From Bryum argenteum (lineage: Eukaryota > Streptophyta > Bryopsida > Bryales > Bryaceae), in NCBI GenBank assembly GCA_037043015.1, contig CM073326.1:18050345-18114344 (forward strand): 64,000 nt of DNA, written 5' to 3'. The position numbers and the translations under genes are program-made. Shown here piece by piece: positions 54,676 through 64,000 of this stretch. Under the pieces are notes generated by a model that ran no database searches, was not told where the DNA came from, and saw only the letters and a program-made list of their open reading frames with translations. Each line of letters begins with the position of its first letter. The stretch's first letter is position 1.

Positions 54676-57600
54676 CTAGGCCGACGGTGTAGTACCATTA
54701 AAGTGCTGATCACACTGATCTGCCTCAAAGTCTATAAACTTAAGCACACTCTTGCTAAAACGTCGACGTGGAGTGTCAGACAGAATGGGAGATGGAGCTT
54801 GAACAAACTCTTGAGCAAGACGCTCAGCGTACGAAGGTAGGTTGAATTTCGATGGAGGGCTTCTGTAGAGATGAGCGTTGCGAGACAATCGCTCTTTCAG
54901 ACCTGCGATCCTAAAATTGCAAAGAAAGTCAATCTCATCGATATGTAAGTGTGTTTTTTTAATCGAAAAAAAAAATACAAGATGAAATTACGCACCAATG
55001 AATTTTCGTGGCTTCTTCACGACTGGTTCGTCAGAGTCATAATCTGCGGGAGGGGCCGATTCTCCACTTTCTTCATCACCGGGAGGACCATTCTTGTAAT
55101 CCGCGAGTACTCCATCAAAGATTTCTTCGTCAGGTTCCATAGCGATGAGGTGTCGGTTGGAGCGCGCGCAAGCAATCACAGAAGCACCTACAAAATCGGA
55201 AGCCCACGTTAGAAATGCGAAATGTAGAAACAAATTCTAATGAAGAGTGAACGAAAACAATACCTGTACTTGCGCTCCAGTCGAAGACTATACCCCCCTC
55301 GTCCGTGAGACAATCGACGAAACATTGAATGAAGGAGGGGTCCTTCTCTCGTGAGCCTCGCCATGGCGTACCGTCCGGACGATAACGCAATGTTTCCTTC
55401 TCTGCAAAGTTACAGAGGTGGTCTTCCTCGTCAGGTACGATTGCCACACCCGCGTATGCATGTGCTACTTGCCGGGTTTGGAACTTCGACACATACTCTT
55501 TACGAACATAGACTTTGATGTGGAAGCAGTGAGTCTGTGAAACAGAAGCACAAATATGTTAACATATAAACATAGAAGGAAATCATCATGAATATTGAAA
55601 TCAGAAACTAGAATATGGTTCATACCACTTTCGGTTTTGGTACGGTAGAGGCCATAGGGAGGGGATTATATCCCCACCAGTCTCGAATAAGACGAAAACC
55701 ATACATATGAGACTCAGAATCGACGCTACGCTCGATTTTCCGACATTTTGGATGCATCAGAAGAATGGCTCCAACGTCTGTAAAATGATACGCGGCAAAC
55801 ACGAAGAGGCTCTCAAAGTAAGTTTTGTCACGCCGGTTCCAGGATGGGATTTCTGTTGGAGACACCCCCGGTACAGGCAAGTTCTCGGGAGCATCTGCAA
55901 AAATGAGATCAATCCCTGGATGCTTGGGTTCATACTCCATCGCCGAACACGGGTACTTTCGGTCTTTTCCAATCTGAGGTACATGCCAGTAATTAGATAG
56001 TGGCTAATAGAGTAACAAGTACAAAACGAAATAAAGTAGAAAATAATTGAAAAATGTATGAAGTAGTACCTTCCTGATGTGCTCGATGATATCGAGAATT
56101 TGCGAATCCCATTTGGCAGTCTTTGACGACTGATGAACCAAATCTCCAATGTTGCCCTTCTCGAGATACATAGGTAGAGTGACTGAAATTTTTGACGACG
56201 AGCTGCTACCAATGTGATTGGGTTTTGGCAGAGGGCGTTTGGCGAATTTTGGCTGACTGAGACGGCGAGGCGACTGCGGGGAGTTGTGGTCTACGGTAAA
56301 GGACACGGGAGGGGATCCCGCATTTGTAAGACCACCTCCGGAAACCTGAGTGAGTCGTGCACCACGTCGAACGACGTTGACTGTCGCACCATGTGAAGTC
56401 TGAGTAAGGTCAGCGTCCTCGGGAGCTTCGAGTTGGAGAGGAGCGGTATCACCGGAATGTTGTTGAAGATCCTCTGCAGGGTCCTCAGCAGTGTTGCGTC
56501 GCTTCTTCCTCGCTCGAGCTTTAGGGAGCGCTGCCGGGGACGGTGGAGGAGAACTTGAGCCAGGTGCACTTGGTAGAATCGAGACGTCGTCGTCGTCATC
56601 GTCATCATCGATCTCCATGGGTGCATCGTGAGCGCCAAGCGAACCGAGGTTTCGCACAAGTTCTTTCTCCTCCTTGTGCACGAAGTTAGCATGGCACTCA
56701 AGAAACCAACCCCCCGTCAATAACTGTGCGTCAGTAAATTGCCTTTGCTGGGATTCGGAGAATATGCTCGAGGGATCGTTTGTGACTGCAACGTCTTCCA
56801 ACTCAATAGGAATGGCCCATGAAGCTAAAGCCCCTTTGGCTACAAGCTCTTGCTTCAAGTACCTACAACCAAATGAGCCGATAAGATAAGTGGAATAAAT
56901 TATGTGAAGCAGAACTTTGTAGTGGATACAAAGTTAGTGGTTGGCATACCGGAATAACAATCGTTTGATGGTGACTTTGCCACCTGCAATCTTATAAATA
57001 TCGGTGCCTTTGATAAATTTTGGGCTGGCATTTGGAGCGAGGTAGTTGGCGAATGCCTTCTCCCAGTATAGCAACCTCCACTTCTCGACATATGGGGATG
57101 GCTTGAGGATGGCGTCTGACCATTGAATGTTGAGATTCTCTTTCTCGATAAGCTTATCCAATTCAGTTTCAAGAGACTTCTCCAACTGCACATTGATAGA
57201 ACACGTTGAGAAATGTATCAATCAAATGGGAATAGTAAGTAAAACAGAGAAGTAGAGACCAAATTACCTGTGCCCATAGAGAAGCACGATGAAGAAAGGT
57301 AATGAGACTTTTATCCTTCATCGGGCGGTCCTCCGGGAAGTGGACCGAACGTCGAACATCGTTTGGTGAGTTCCACCATCGCAACCACTTTGCCTTGAAA
57401 TCGAAGTGAACATTGGTAGTTGCTACCATGTGCAAGCGATCGATTGTCATGTCCGGTTTGAGGGTTTTGCTGTAGTGTGCATAAATCTGCACACACGACG
57501 GATTGGGATATAGAATTCAGTGTTGGAAAACAATCATACATAAGCGCGAAAAGAACCTAAAAAAATAGACATACACACCTCTTTTGGGAATTGTCTCCCA

Positions 57601-58959
57601 AGATTGTAATTCGCCACAGCGACCATCTTGTCAAAATTTTTGCCACGGATTGCTTTTATTTCTGCTTTGATAGCATTATCCATGGCACTCCATACTCCTG
57701 GACCTGATTGCTTCTCTTTCGGGATAGTGGCATAGTAAGCAGTCTCAGCATCGTCGGATGCTTTGGCTAACCTCCTCTACACAATACAAACCAAAGATAT
57801 GACGATGTGACAAAGTAGACATTATGTATTAACGACAAGGGCGTATTTAGAGAACTTACCGAATACAAGAACTTAACGAAAACGTCTAGGGTGACTGGGT
57901 ACCAAGTTTCTTTCTTGGCCTTGGCGTTCTTGCAGATTCTGTAGTCCTCTGGACTTATGAGATCTTTGAAATCGTGCAGTTTGAGCTTACCAAATTTCCT
58001 CATGCGTTGAAGCTTGGCGCAAAGGCTGTCTTGCACATGGTCATGTTCAGTAGACCTAGAAATCACAAGAAGAAGTTAGGAACAGTGGGGGGAGATCAAT
58101 TATAGAACAAACTAAAGAAAAAGATTGAAAATCACTCTTACCAGTTGATGTCATTCATAACGTCCAGGAGCAAACTGCTTTGCCCGCGTGCATCAAGGAT
58201 GATGCAGTCGACCGAAATATGCCACGAAGCATCGAGCTTATGGTACCTTTCGATGTGACGCATCCACGCCGTAACACGATGGTTACCTTCGTAAACATAA
58301 AAGTACTTGCCGATGAGATGATGGAGATCAGGATCCGCCTGCAACGTCTTGTCGAACTCGTCGTTCGCCTCTCTCCAAAGCGTATCCTTGAAGACATCAT
58401 CTCCAGCATCCACTATCTTTTCTCTCTCTTTTCTATCAAAGGGAGACACGTACATGACCCGGTCGCCCTCGCGATAGCCCTTGTTGAACTCTTTCTCCAA
58501 TTTCCGGACGTCTTGTTCCGAAATAGGACGAACCTTAGGATAACAAATAAGGCGACACAACGGAATCAACATGCGAGATTTCTTCACGGGTTTGAAACGC
58601 AACCTGTTGATGATCGCGATTGAATCACTCTTGTGAATCATTCGCATCTCGTTTGCACTCCAGTCGGGATCTTTGTTTTGGAGGTGAGGGGGCATGTGAA
58701 CAATCCCGACGTTAACACCTCCCGGCAATGCAGGTTCCTCGCCATCGGAAAAAGAATCGTGTCCATCGTCCTCATCGAATGTTTGAGGAAGATTGGCAGT
58801 TTCGGACGGACTTTCGCCGAGAACCGCATCGCTCGCGCCTTCTAGCATTTGTTGCTCAGGAACTACCTCGTCTTCACCAATGGGGTTCTCATTTTGGTCA
58901 GTCAGACGAGGTTGGACATCTTCTTCTTCATGAAGCGGTGAAGTTGGTGACAATCTCAT
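54676..58959 (-). CDS. ParB-like domain fused to a DNA-methyltransferase-like domain (10 exons)
   Basis: Exons (about): 58959-58142, 58055-57860, 57776-57579, 57486-57268, 57185-56950, 56862-56070, 55973-55626, 55534-55264, 55187-54992, 54910-54676. Lengths sum to 3,510 bp, one frame of 1,169 residues, and every junction is GT-AG. Residues 1-80 are acidic. About 130-258 resemble a ParB/sulfiredoxin-like domain: IPLCRLICYPKVRPI, then YEGNHRVTAW with the GNHR signature. About 275-580 are helical and unassigned; 600-770 are low complexity with an Asp run and KARKKRR. About 821-1050 follow beta-class DNA methyltransferase order: motif IV-like IFADAPE (DPPY is canonical), then GAILLMHP, and motif I-like IVFDWSASTG followed by IAMEPDEE. 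The ATG directly follows an acceptor. Phage and bacterial ParB-methylase fusions are known; this one sits in a eukaryotic transposon. Activity is unproven. Confidence 0.75.
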
Positions 58960-59098
58960 CTGGAAAGAAAAACAACGAAGTACAACAAAGCAAAGACATA
59001 ATAAGAATATGTCAATGAAGAAATGAAAGATGAATATAGTATTAATTTGGATAAATTATAAAATTGATAATTTAATAACATATCATGATGTCAATAAT

Positions 59099-62000
59099 CT
59101 ACTTAGACTTCAACTTTGCGGCGAATCGAGGTGAGCGTCGGGGGGCAAGTCTGGCCAATGCCATGGCTGCGAGACGTCGTGCTTTTGCTTGTGCACGATA
59201 GTTTCGCATGTAGCTAACCCGTGCAACCCGATCAACATCAACACTTGAAGTGTGACGGACAGGAGAAGCAGGAGGGGGCGTTTCAGGAACCGAGGACAAA
59301 GGTATTGTTAAACGGCGATACTCAACTACTTTCTGAACATAAGATCTAATTTCCGATAAGTCGCTATCCGTGTCTGATTCCTCGTTCTCAACGGCAGGTT
59401 TCTTCACAACATTCTCAAGATCCTGCATTCCCACGCACCAAAACTTAAGAAAGCAAATATCAACAAACATATTCAAACATCCTACATTACCAATACATTC
59501 TTCATGGGATCCTGCAACTACATTCAAGCAACATTCAAAAGCAAAATGCAAAAAAACAATGTGATAGTCGTCCTTCCGAGGCCAGCCTTGCGTGGACGCA
59601 AGGTTGACACTCGTCGGTCAAAATCGGCCAAAATTTACAGACTCCTCATCCAAAAACCAGGACCGGCACTTCAAGGACCTGCACGGCCAGATTCAGGAAG
59701 ACGAGGAGCTCAAGCAGCACGCTCTGGCCGGCCCCCCTCCACGAGGCTGGTCCTCCACTACGAGATGGTGGTACCAGAGTAGATCAGAACAAGACGGCCA
59801 CCACGAGGACGGCCCCCTCCACCCGCTGCGGATCAGCAGAGAGCTTCATCGAGGACCAGCCCCCTCCGGCACCTCCAAATCACCACTTTGCAACATGGGA
59901 TCCAGCAACTACATTCAAGCAACATTCAAAAGCAAAATGCAAAAAAAACAATGTGATAGTCGTCCTTCGAGGCCGACCTTGCGTGGGACGCAAGGCTGAC
60001 ACTCGTCGGTCAAAATCGGCCAAAATTTACAGACTCCTCATCCAAAAACCAGGACCGGCACTTCAAGGACCCAGACCAGCAGTTCAGGAAGACGAGGAGC
60101 TCAAGCAGCACGCTCTGGCCGGCCCCCCTCCACAAGGCTGGTCCTCCACTACGAGATGGTGGTACCAGTGCAGATCAGAACAAGACAGCCACCACGAGGA
60201 CGGCCCCCTCCACCCGCTGCGGATCAGCAGAGAGCTTCATCGAGGACCAGCCCCCTCCGGCACCTCCAAATCACCACTTTGCAACATGGGATCCAGCAAC
60301 TACATTCAAGCAACATTCAAAAGCAAAATGCAAAAAAAACAATGTGATAGTCGTCCTTCCGAGGCCAGCCTTGCGTGGACGCAAGGCTGACACTCGTCGG
60401 TCAAAATCGGCCAAAATTTCTGAGACTCCTCATCCAAAACCAGGACCGGCACTTCAAGGACCCGGACGGCGATTCGGGAAGACGAGGAGCTCAGCAAAGA
60501 CGCTCGGCCGGCCCCCTCCACGAGGCTGGTCCTCCACAAAGAGATGGTGGTACCAGAGTAGATCAGAACAAGACGGCCACCACGAGGACGGCCCCCTCCA
60601 CCCGCTGCGGATCAGCAGAGAGCTTCATCGAGGACCAGCCCCCTCCGGCACCTCCAAATCACCACTTTGCAACATGGGATCCAGCAACTACATTCAAGCA
60701 ACATTCAAAAGCAAAATGCAAAAAAAACAATGTGATAGTCGTCCTTCCGAGGCCAGCCTTGCGTGGACGCAAGGCTGACACTCGTCGGTCAAAATCGGCC
60801 AAAATTTACAGACTCCTCATCCAAAAACCAGGACCGGCACTTCAAGGACCCAGACCAGCAGTTCAGGAAGACGAGGAGCTCAAGCAGCACGCTCTGGCCG
60901 GCCCCCCTCCACGAGGCTGGTCCTCCACTACGAGATGGTGGTACCAGAGTAGATCAGAACAAGACGGCCACCACGAGGACGGCCCCCTCCACCCTCGGCG
61001 GATCAGCAGAGAGCTTCATCGAGGACCAGCCCCCTCCGGCACCTCCAAATCACCACTTCGTTCATGGGATCCAGCATTAACATTCAAGCAACATTCAAAA
61101 GGTTACATCAAGGTCGTCTCGATCAACAGTGGGCTTCATCGGGGTCTACCCCCCTCAGCCCTTTCTTACGGGAGCCAGCCTCCGAACTCTACATACTGAC
61201 TAGATGGAGATTGAGGATTGCGGAAGTGAGATCTTCACTCGAAATACAAGAGCAACTGGGGTTTTTCATGAATGCAAAACATACCTGGAACTTGCTACTG
61301 TGCCTGTTCTCCAGCTCCTTTGAAGATTTCAACGCTCCTTCCAGACCATATCGACGACTCATATAGAACTCTCTCCAAACCCTCGATTCTGGACTTGTAC
61401 TCACATTTTGCAGATTCGAATCAATGTTCTCGCCCTCGCTTTGCACTCCCTCCTCTTCCTCGACTCTGTTCGCCATTTCTTCCTCCTCCAAGATTGCTTC
61501 TCCGCCCTGCAACACCCTCTTCTAGTCGATGAAGTAGATCTAAACCCTCTCTTTTAGATTCCACTACAAGACAAGAATTCAAAATCTCCATTCTATTTCG
61601 GAGCGGCATCTTCTACTGTCGATGCTAATTGAACTTCGATGCTACGTCAAAAGCCTGCCAGCGAGATTCTCCTTACTGGATTTTGCCCGCTCGGCTGCTA
61701 CTAGAGAATTAGGGTTCGATGCGATGCTGCGGCGCTGGGCGGAGGACACCACAGTCTCCATCCCCGTCCCTGCCTTATCAAGCTGAACGAGTCAGGCTAA
61801 GAACCGGCCCGGCACTGAGGACCGGGTACCGCGTGGGTATCGAATAATGAACCAGTTAGGCTAAGAACCGGGCCCTGCACTGAGGACCGGGTACCGCGTG
61901 GGATCCGGATATGGTATGGAACCGGTGTGGGAACCGGGTGTGGGAACCGGGCGTGGGAACCGGGCGTGGGAACCGGGCGTGGGAACCGGGCGTGATACCC

Positions 62001-63049
62001 GGGCGGGGGGACCGGGCGTGGGAACCGGGCGGGGGGACCGGGCGTGGGAACCGGGCGGTGGGACCGGGTGTGGGACGACACTGTATGGTAAATTCGATTA
62101 ATATACTTAGTCACTGGGGTCGGTATTAATATGGTTGAAATGTATAATATCAAATCTAACATATACTTAGTATTTGTACATAATCTTCCATCCTCACCAA
62201 TTACAGATCGATATCTACTATAAGATCAAAATCTACTTTTCACAGAATCTACTTCGTCAAGTGTAATCCTAATCGCATTTCTACTCTAACGAGGTGAATG
62301 CTAAAATATGCCCGGAATCCTGCATGACACTAAAAAAAAACAACATGTCATTTACCTCCTTCTCTAAAATGCGATTTGTGATATCTTCATCTTCTTCAGT
62401 ATCATTTGTTTTCCTCATAGATCCCATCTGCTCCTCGTTCTCAGCACACTCATTTAAATCCTTCTCCTCCTCGTTAAAACTTATATCGTCTACTTCATCG
62501 TCATTGGGACTTCCGTCAGCATCGCCCTAATTTGCAAACAAAGGAATCATTCAACTCGCAATCACCTCAATTTCCAATAAACCAAATCATTAAACTCAAG
62601 ATCTAAGTGTTCACTCATAAAAAACATCATGAATACTTACGTACCTGACTCAGAGTATTCTCCACAGCCTCATCAGTCTTATTAGGCCCCGTGTAATAAC
62701 ATAGTGATTCGCTGGACGTTGATCCACTTCTACAGCGCTCCTGCTCCTCTACAAATTTCTTGAACTCGTTCCCATCTTCATCTGAATCTTTCTCGACAAC
62801 CTCGTTTACCGTGTCAAGATTGATCGATCGCATTTTAACGTTCCGCCTATACTGCGGCCCGACTTCATCGTCATTCAGATCTAAATCATCATGGCCTCCC
62901 TCATCTCCACTCGACCTAGATGCACTCACCTTTCGCAATGCGCTTCGTTTGCGTGCTTTTGTGTTACTAAAACGCATACCCCCTCTCCTCTTCTTCTTCT
63001 TTGGCACACTCTCTATGGATCTCTCAGGCCCCATGCTCACCGCGTCCAT
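59099..63049 (-). CDS. Gene B, copy 2 (four exons, 373 aa), unknown cargo protein
   Basis: Exons about 63049-62645, 62526-62356, 61506-61285 and 59422-59099, each a whole number of codons (135, 57, 74, 108 including the stop). Donors and acceptors sit at the same places as in copy 1. The start MDAVSMG is preferred over an upstream Met because copy 1 also begins Met-Asp. Visible features are the basic KKKKRRGG motif (residues 17-24), acidic Ser-rich exons 1-2, the exon 3 segment VWREFYMSRRYGLEGA, and in exon 4 SSVPETPPPASPVR plus the basic end LARLAPRRSPRFAAKLKS. The tail looks like DNA-binding or nuclear-localising sequence. It is transcribed towards the methyltransferase-like gene, 140 bp ahead of it, so they could share a transcript. 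Confidence 0.75.
59521..61100. repeat. Four 390-bp tandem repeats in intron 3 of gene B, copy 2
   Basis: Units start at CATTCAAGCAACATTCAAAA near 59521, 59912, 60303 and 60691, with a fifth partial start at 61081; period about 390 bp. Each unit holds GTCGTCCTTCCGAGGCC, CGTCGGTCAAAATCGGCC and GACGAGGAGCTCAAGCAGC. They are GC-rich and open on the plus strand, antisense to the gene, which is why long but repetitive open frames appear there. Units are nearly identical, so the expansion is recent. Confidence 0.92.
61801..62075. repeat. GC-rich minisatellite in intron 2 of gene B, copy 2
   Basis: Two copies of a 65-bp unit (CACTGAGGACCGGGTACCGCG near 61812 and 61877) lead into some eleven units of 13-15 bp of the type GTGGGAACCGGGC up to about 62075. 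The block interrupts AT-rich intron DNA and gives spurious open frames on both strands. Confidence 0.88.
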
Positions 63050-63559
63050 AATGTCAAAATGCTCTAGAAATGGACAAAGACCGTAACGTCTCAATGCCTT
63101 ACCTACACCAACTAATCGAAGAATGGAAAGGGCCAAATTGTCGTCCTCCTCCTATTTAAACAAAATTGACAAGCCGCCACCTAACCTAATTTGCGCAGTT
63201 GATCATTAATGATCAACTCAACTATGACGGCTAATACGCTGCCAATCGTGTCAGTCTCTGACATGAGATACTAATCTATTTTTTGAATTTAGATACGAAT
63301 GCTCTGACAGTGACGGCCGCCGTCGCTTTTCCAAATCTGACACTGTCGACACTTGCGCATTAAGGACACTAAATACAATTGCCTAATAGTTTTCAACATT
63401 TACTCTTTAGTATTTTAAATATCAGATTTACCCAATCTACTGTATTTATTACTTTATTACAGCTTCCAAAAACCAAATTCCACTTATAAACAGCATCACA
63501 TTATGTGTGTATCCTTTTCTCACATCCACTGTCGATTCTCCTTGGTTCTCTAGCGCATC
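63050..63559. promoter_or_regulatory. Divergent promoter region with a perfect palindrome, copy 2
   Basis: The 510 bp between gene B (minus) and transposase (plus). On the plus side CTTATAAAC lies at about 63482, 78 bp before the transposase ATG. On the minus side TTTAAATAGG lies near 63154, about 105 bp before the gene B ATG. Between them at 63197-63218 is a perfect 22-bp inverted repeat with half-site AGTTGATCATT. TGACGGCCGCC near 63312 recalls TGACGGCGGC of copy 1. Confidence 0.55.
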
Positions 63560-64000
63560 ATGGTTTCCTCTTCCTCTGAACCCTCTCCTGCAGACATTGT
63601 TGAGATTGTGTCACAGGGAGGACTTGTTCCTATTTGCATGTCCGTAGGGCTTGAAGGTGTCGTAGACATCACTGCATCGTGGCTTGAAATTCGATTTGGC
63701 TACGATGCATCTTCCCTGTGGTTAGAGAGAGAAGTTCTTGAACCCGTTACTAATCATATTCAGTACTCCATGGTCGTAGATCCAATCATCCTAGACGATA
63801 ATACCACAATCTGGAAGCTTAGAGCTGGAAAGTATCGCCTCTATGGCTTGACAGAGTCCGTCATGAACGCCTCAACAGTTCTCCTGACCCCACGTAGTTC
63901 CTCTACTATATCCAACGTAGCTCCAGCTCTTGCTCGTGTCAAAGTCGAACCAGGTCTCGAAGTCACCATTGACATATCGGATTCATCAGAAGACGAGAAG
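63560..64000 (+). CDS. MULE-like transposase, N-terminal part of copy 2 (runs off window)
   Basis: The ATG at 63560 (MVSSSSEPSP) is followed by 147 codons without a stop to the window end. It aligns without a gap in the first 41 residues with the start at 33631 of copy 1. Shared motifs are ITASWLEIRFGYDASSLW, GKYRLYGLTESVMNAS, LLTPRSSSTIS and VKVEPGLEV followed by IDISDSS. This N-terminal domain has no function that I recognise; it precedes the Cys/His and DDE-like parts in copy 1. The identity of the substitutions, and whether the rest is intact, cannot be seen here. Confidence 0.82.
   Translation, partial: MVSSSSEPSPADIVEIVSQGGLVPICMSVGLEGVVDITASWLEIRFGYDASSLWLEREVLEPVTNHIQYSMVVDPIILDDNTTIWKLRAGKYRLYGLTESVMNASTVLLTPRSSSTISNVAPALARVKVEPGLEVTIDISDSSEDEK

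Larger units (their letters stand above)
53558..64000. mobile_element. MULE-like transposon copy 2, cargo-side end and most of the element
   Basis: Starts GGGGAATGCAC then GGGTGTGAGCG, 19 of 22 bases as the cargo-side tip of copy 1, followed by GAGCGGT heptamers to about 53604. Gene order from this end is ParB/methyltransferase-like gene (minus), gene B (minus), divergent promoter, transposase (plus), the same as copy 1 but inverted. It runs off the window inside the transposase N-terminus. The left flank is CATCTGCATC (53548-53557); the partner duplication lies outside. The cargo genes here are open throughout, so this copy is younger or under selection. Confidence 0.9.

Noticed and set aside
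59592-61199. Plus-strand open frames up to 274 codons over the 390-bp repeats
   Set aside because: The same peptide recurs in each repeat unit and shifts frame between units; the region is an intron of a minus-strand gene.
62294-62530. Plus-strand 78-codon Ser-rich frame
   Set aside because: Antisense to exon 2 of gene B copy 2, whose Glu/Asp codons it mirrors.

Overview
The window is eukaryotic, TE-dense DNA with almost no ordinary host genes. Spliced genes with GT-AG introns, a Ty3/gypsy integrase, MULE-type (Mutator-like) transposases with SWIM fingers and CACTA-associated domains point to the green-plant lineage. A charophyte-type streptophyte alga such as Chara would fit, but that is inference.

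Layout. 1-5141: AT-rich 216-bp satellite with an 11-monomer higher-order repeat. 5142-12215: a long-LTR Ty3-like retroelement (family A), minus strand, inserted into an older family A LTR which itself sits in the satellite; its 4.63-kb LTR carries a 898-codon ORF. 12216-13471: a 1.25-kb end fragment of a MULE-like transposon. 13472-15837: a truncated gene of unknown type. 15838-20457: a lone family A LTR. 20458-22627 and 40804-42489: two halves of one family B LTR, split by an 18.2-kb MULE-like transposon (22628-40803) with a 10-bp target duplication. That transposon carries two solo LTRs, family B (25775-31005, TSD GTAGT) and family C (31307-32796, TSD AGCGG), both inside its transposase gene. 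42490-53557: a CACTA-like gene region (SET-domain gene, acidic/Transposase_24-like gene) interrupted by a solo family B LTR (47708-52887, TSD AATGC). 53558-64000: a second, better preserved copy of the MULE-like transposon in opposite orientation, running off the window.

The main discovery candidate is this MULE-like family. Besides a divergently transcribed transposase it carries two cargo genes: gene B (373 aa, unknown) and a 10-exon gene whose predicted 1,169-residue product joins a ParB-like domain to a beta-class DNA-methyltransferase-like domain. All ten exons of the second copy splice into one open frame. The first copy is decayed in the cargo (stops, a frameshift, loss of the ParB core), while its transposase frame is uninterrupted once the two solo LTRs are discounted. 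A second candidate is the long LTRs of families A and B, each holding a large related ORF of unknown function, in the same direction as pol in family A.

All domain calls are by eye. Exon borders come from splice consensus, frame and comparison of the two copies, and may be off by a few bases.
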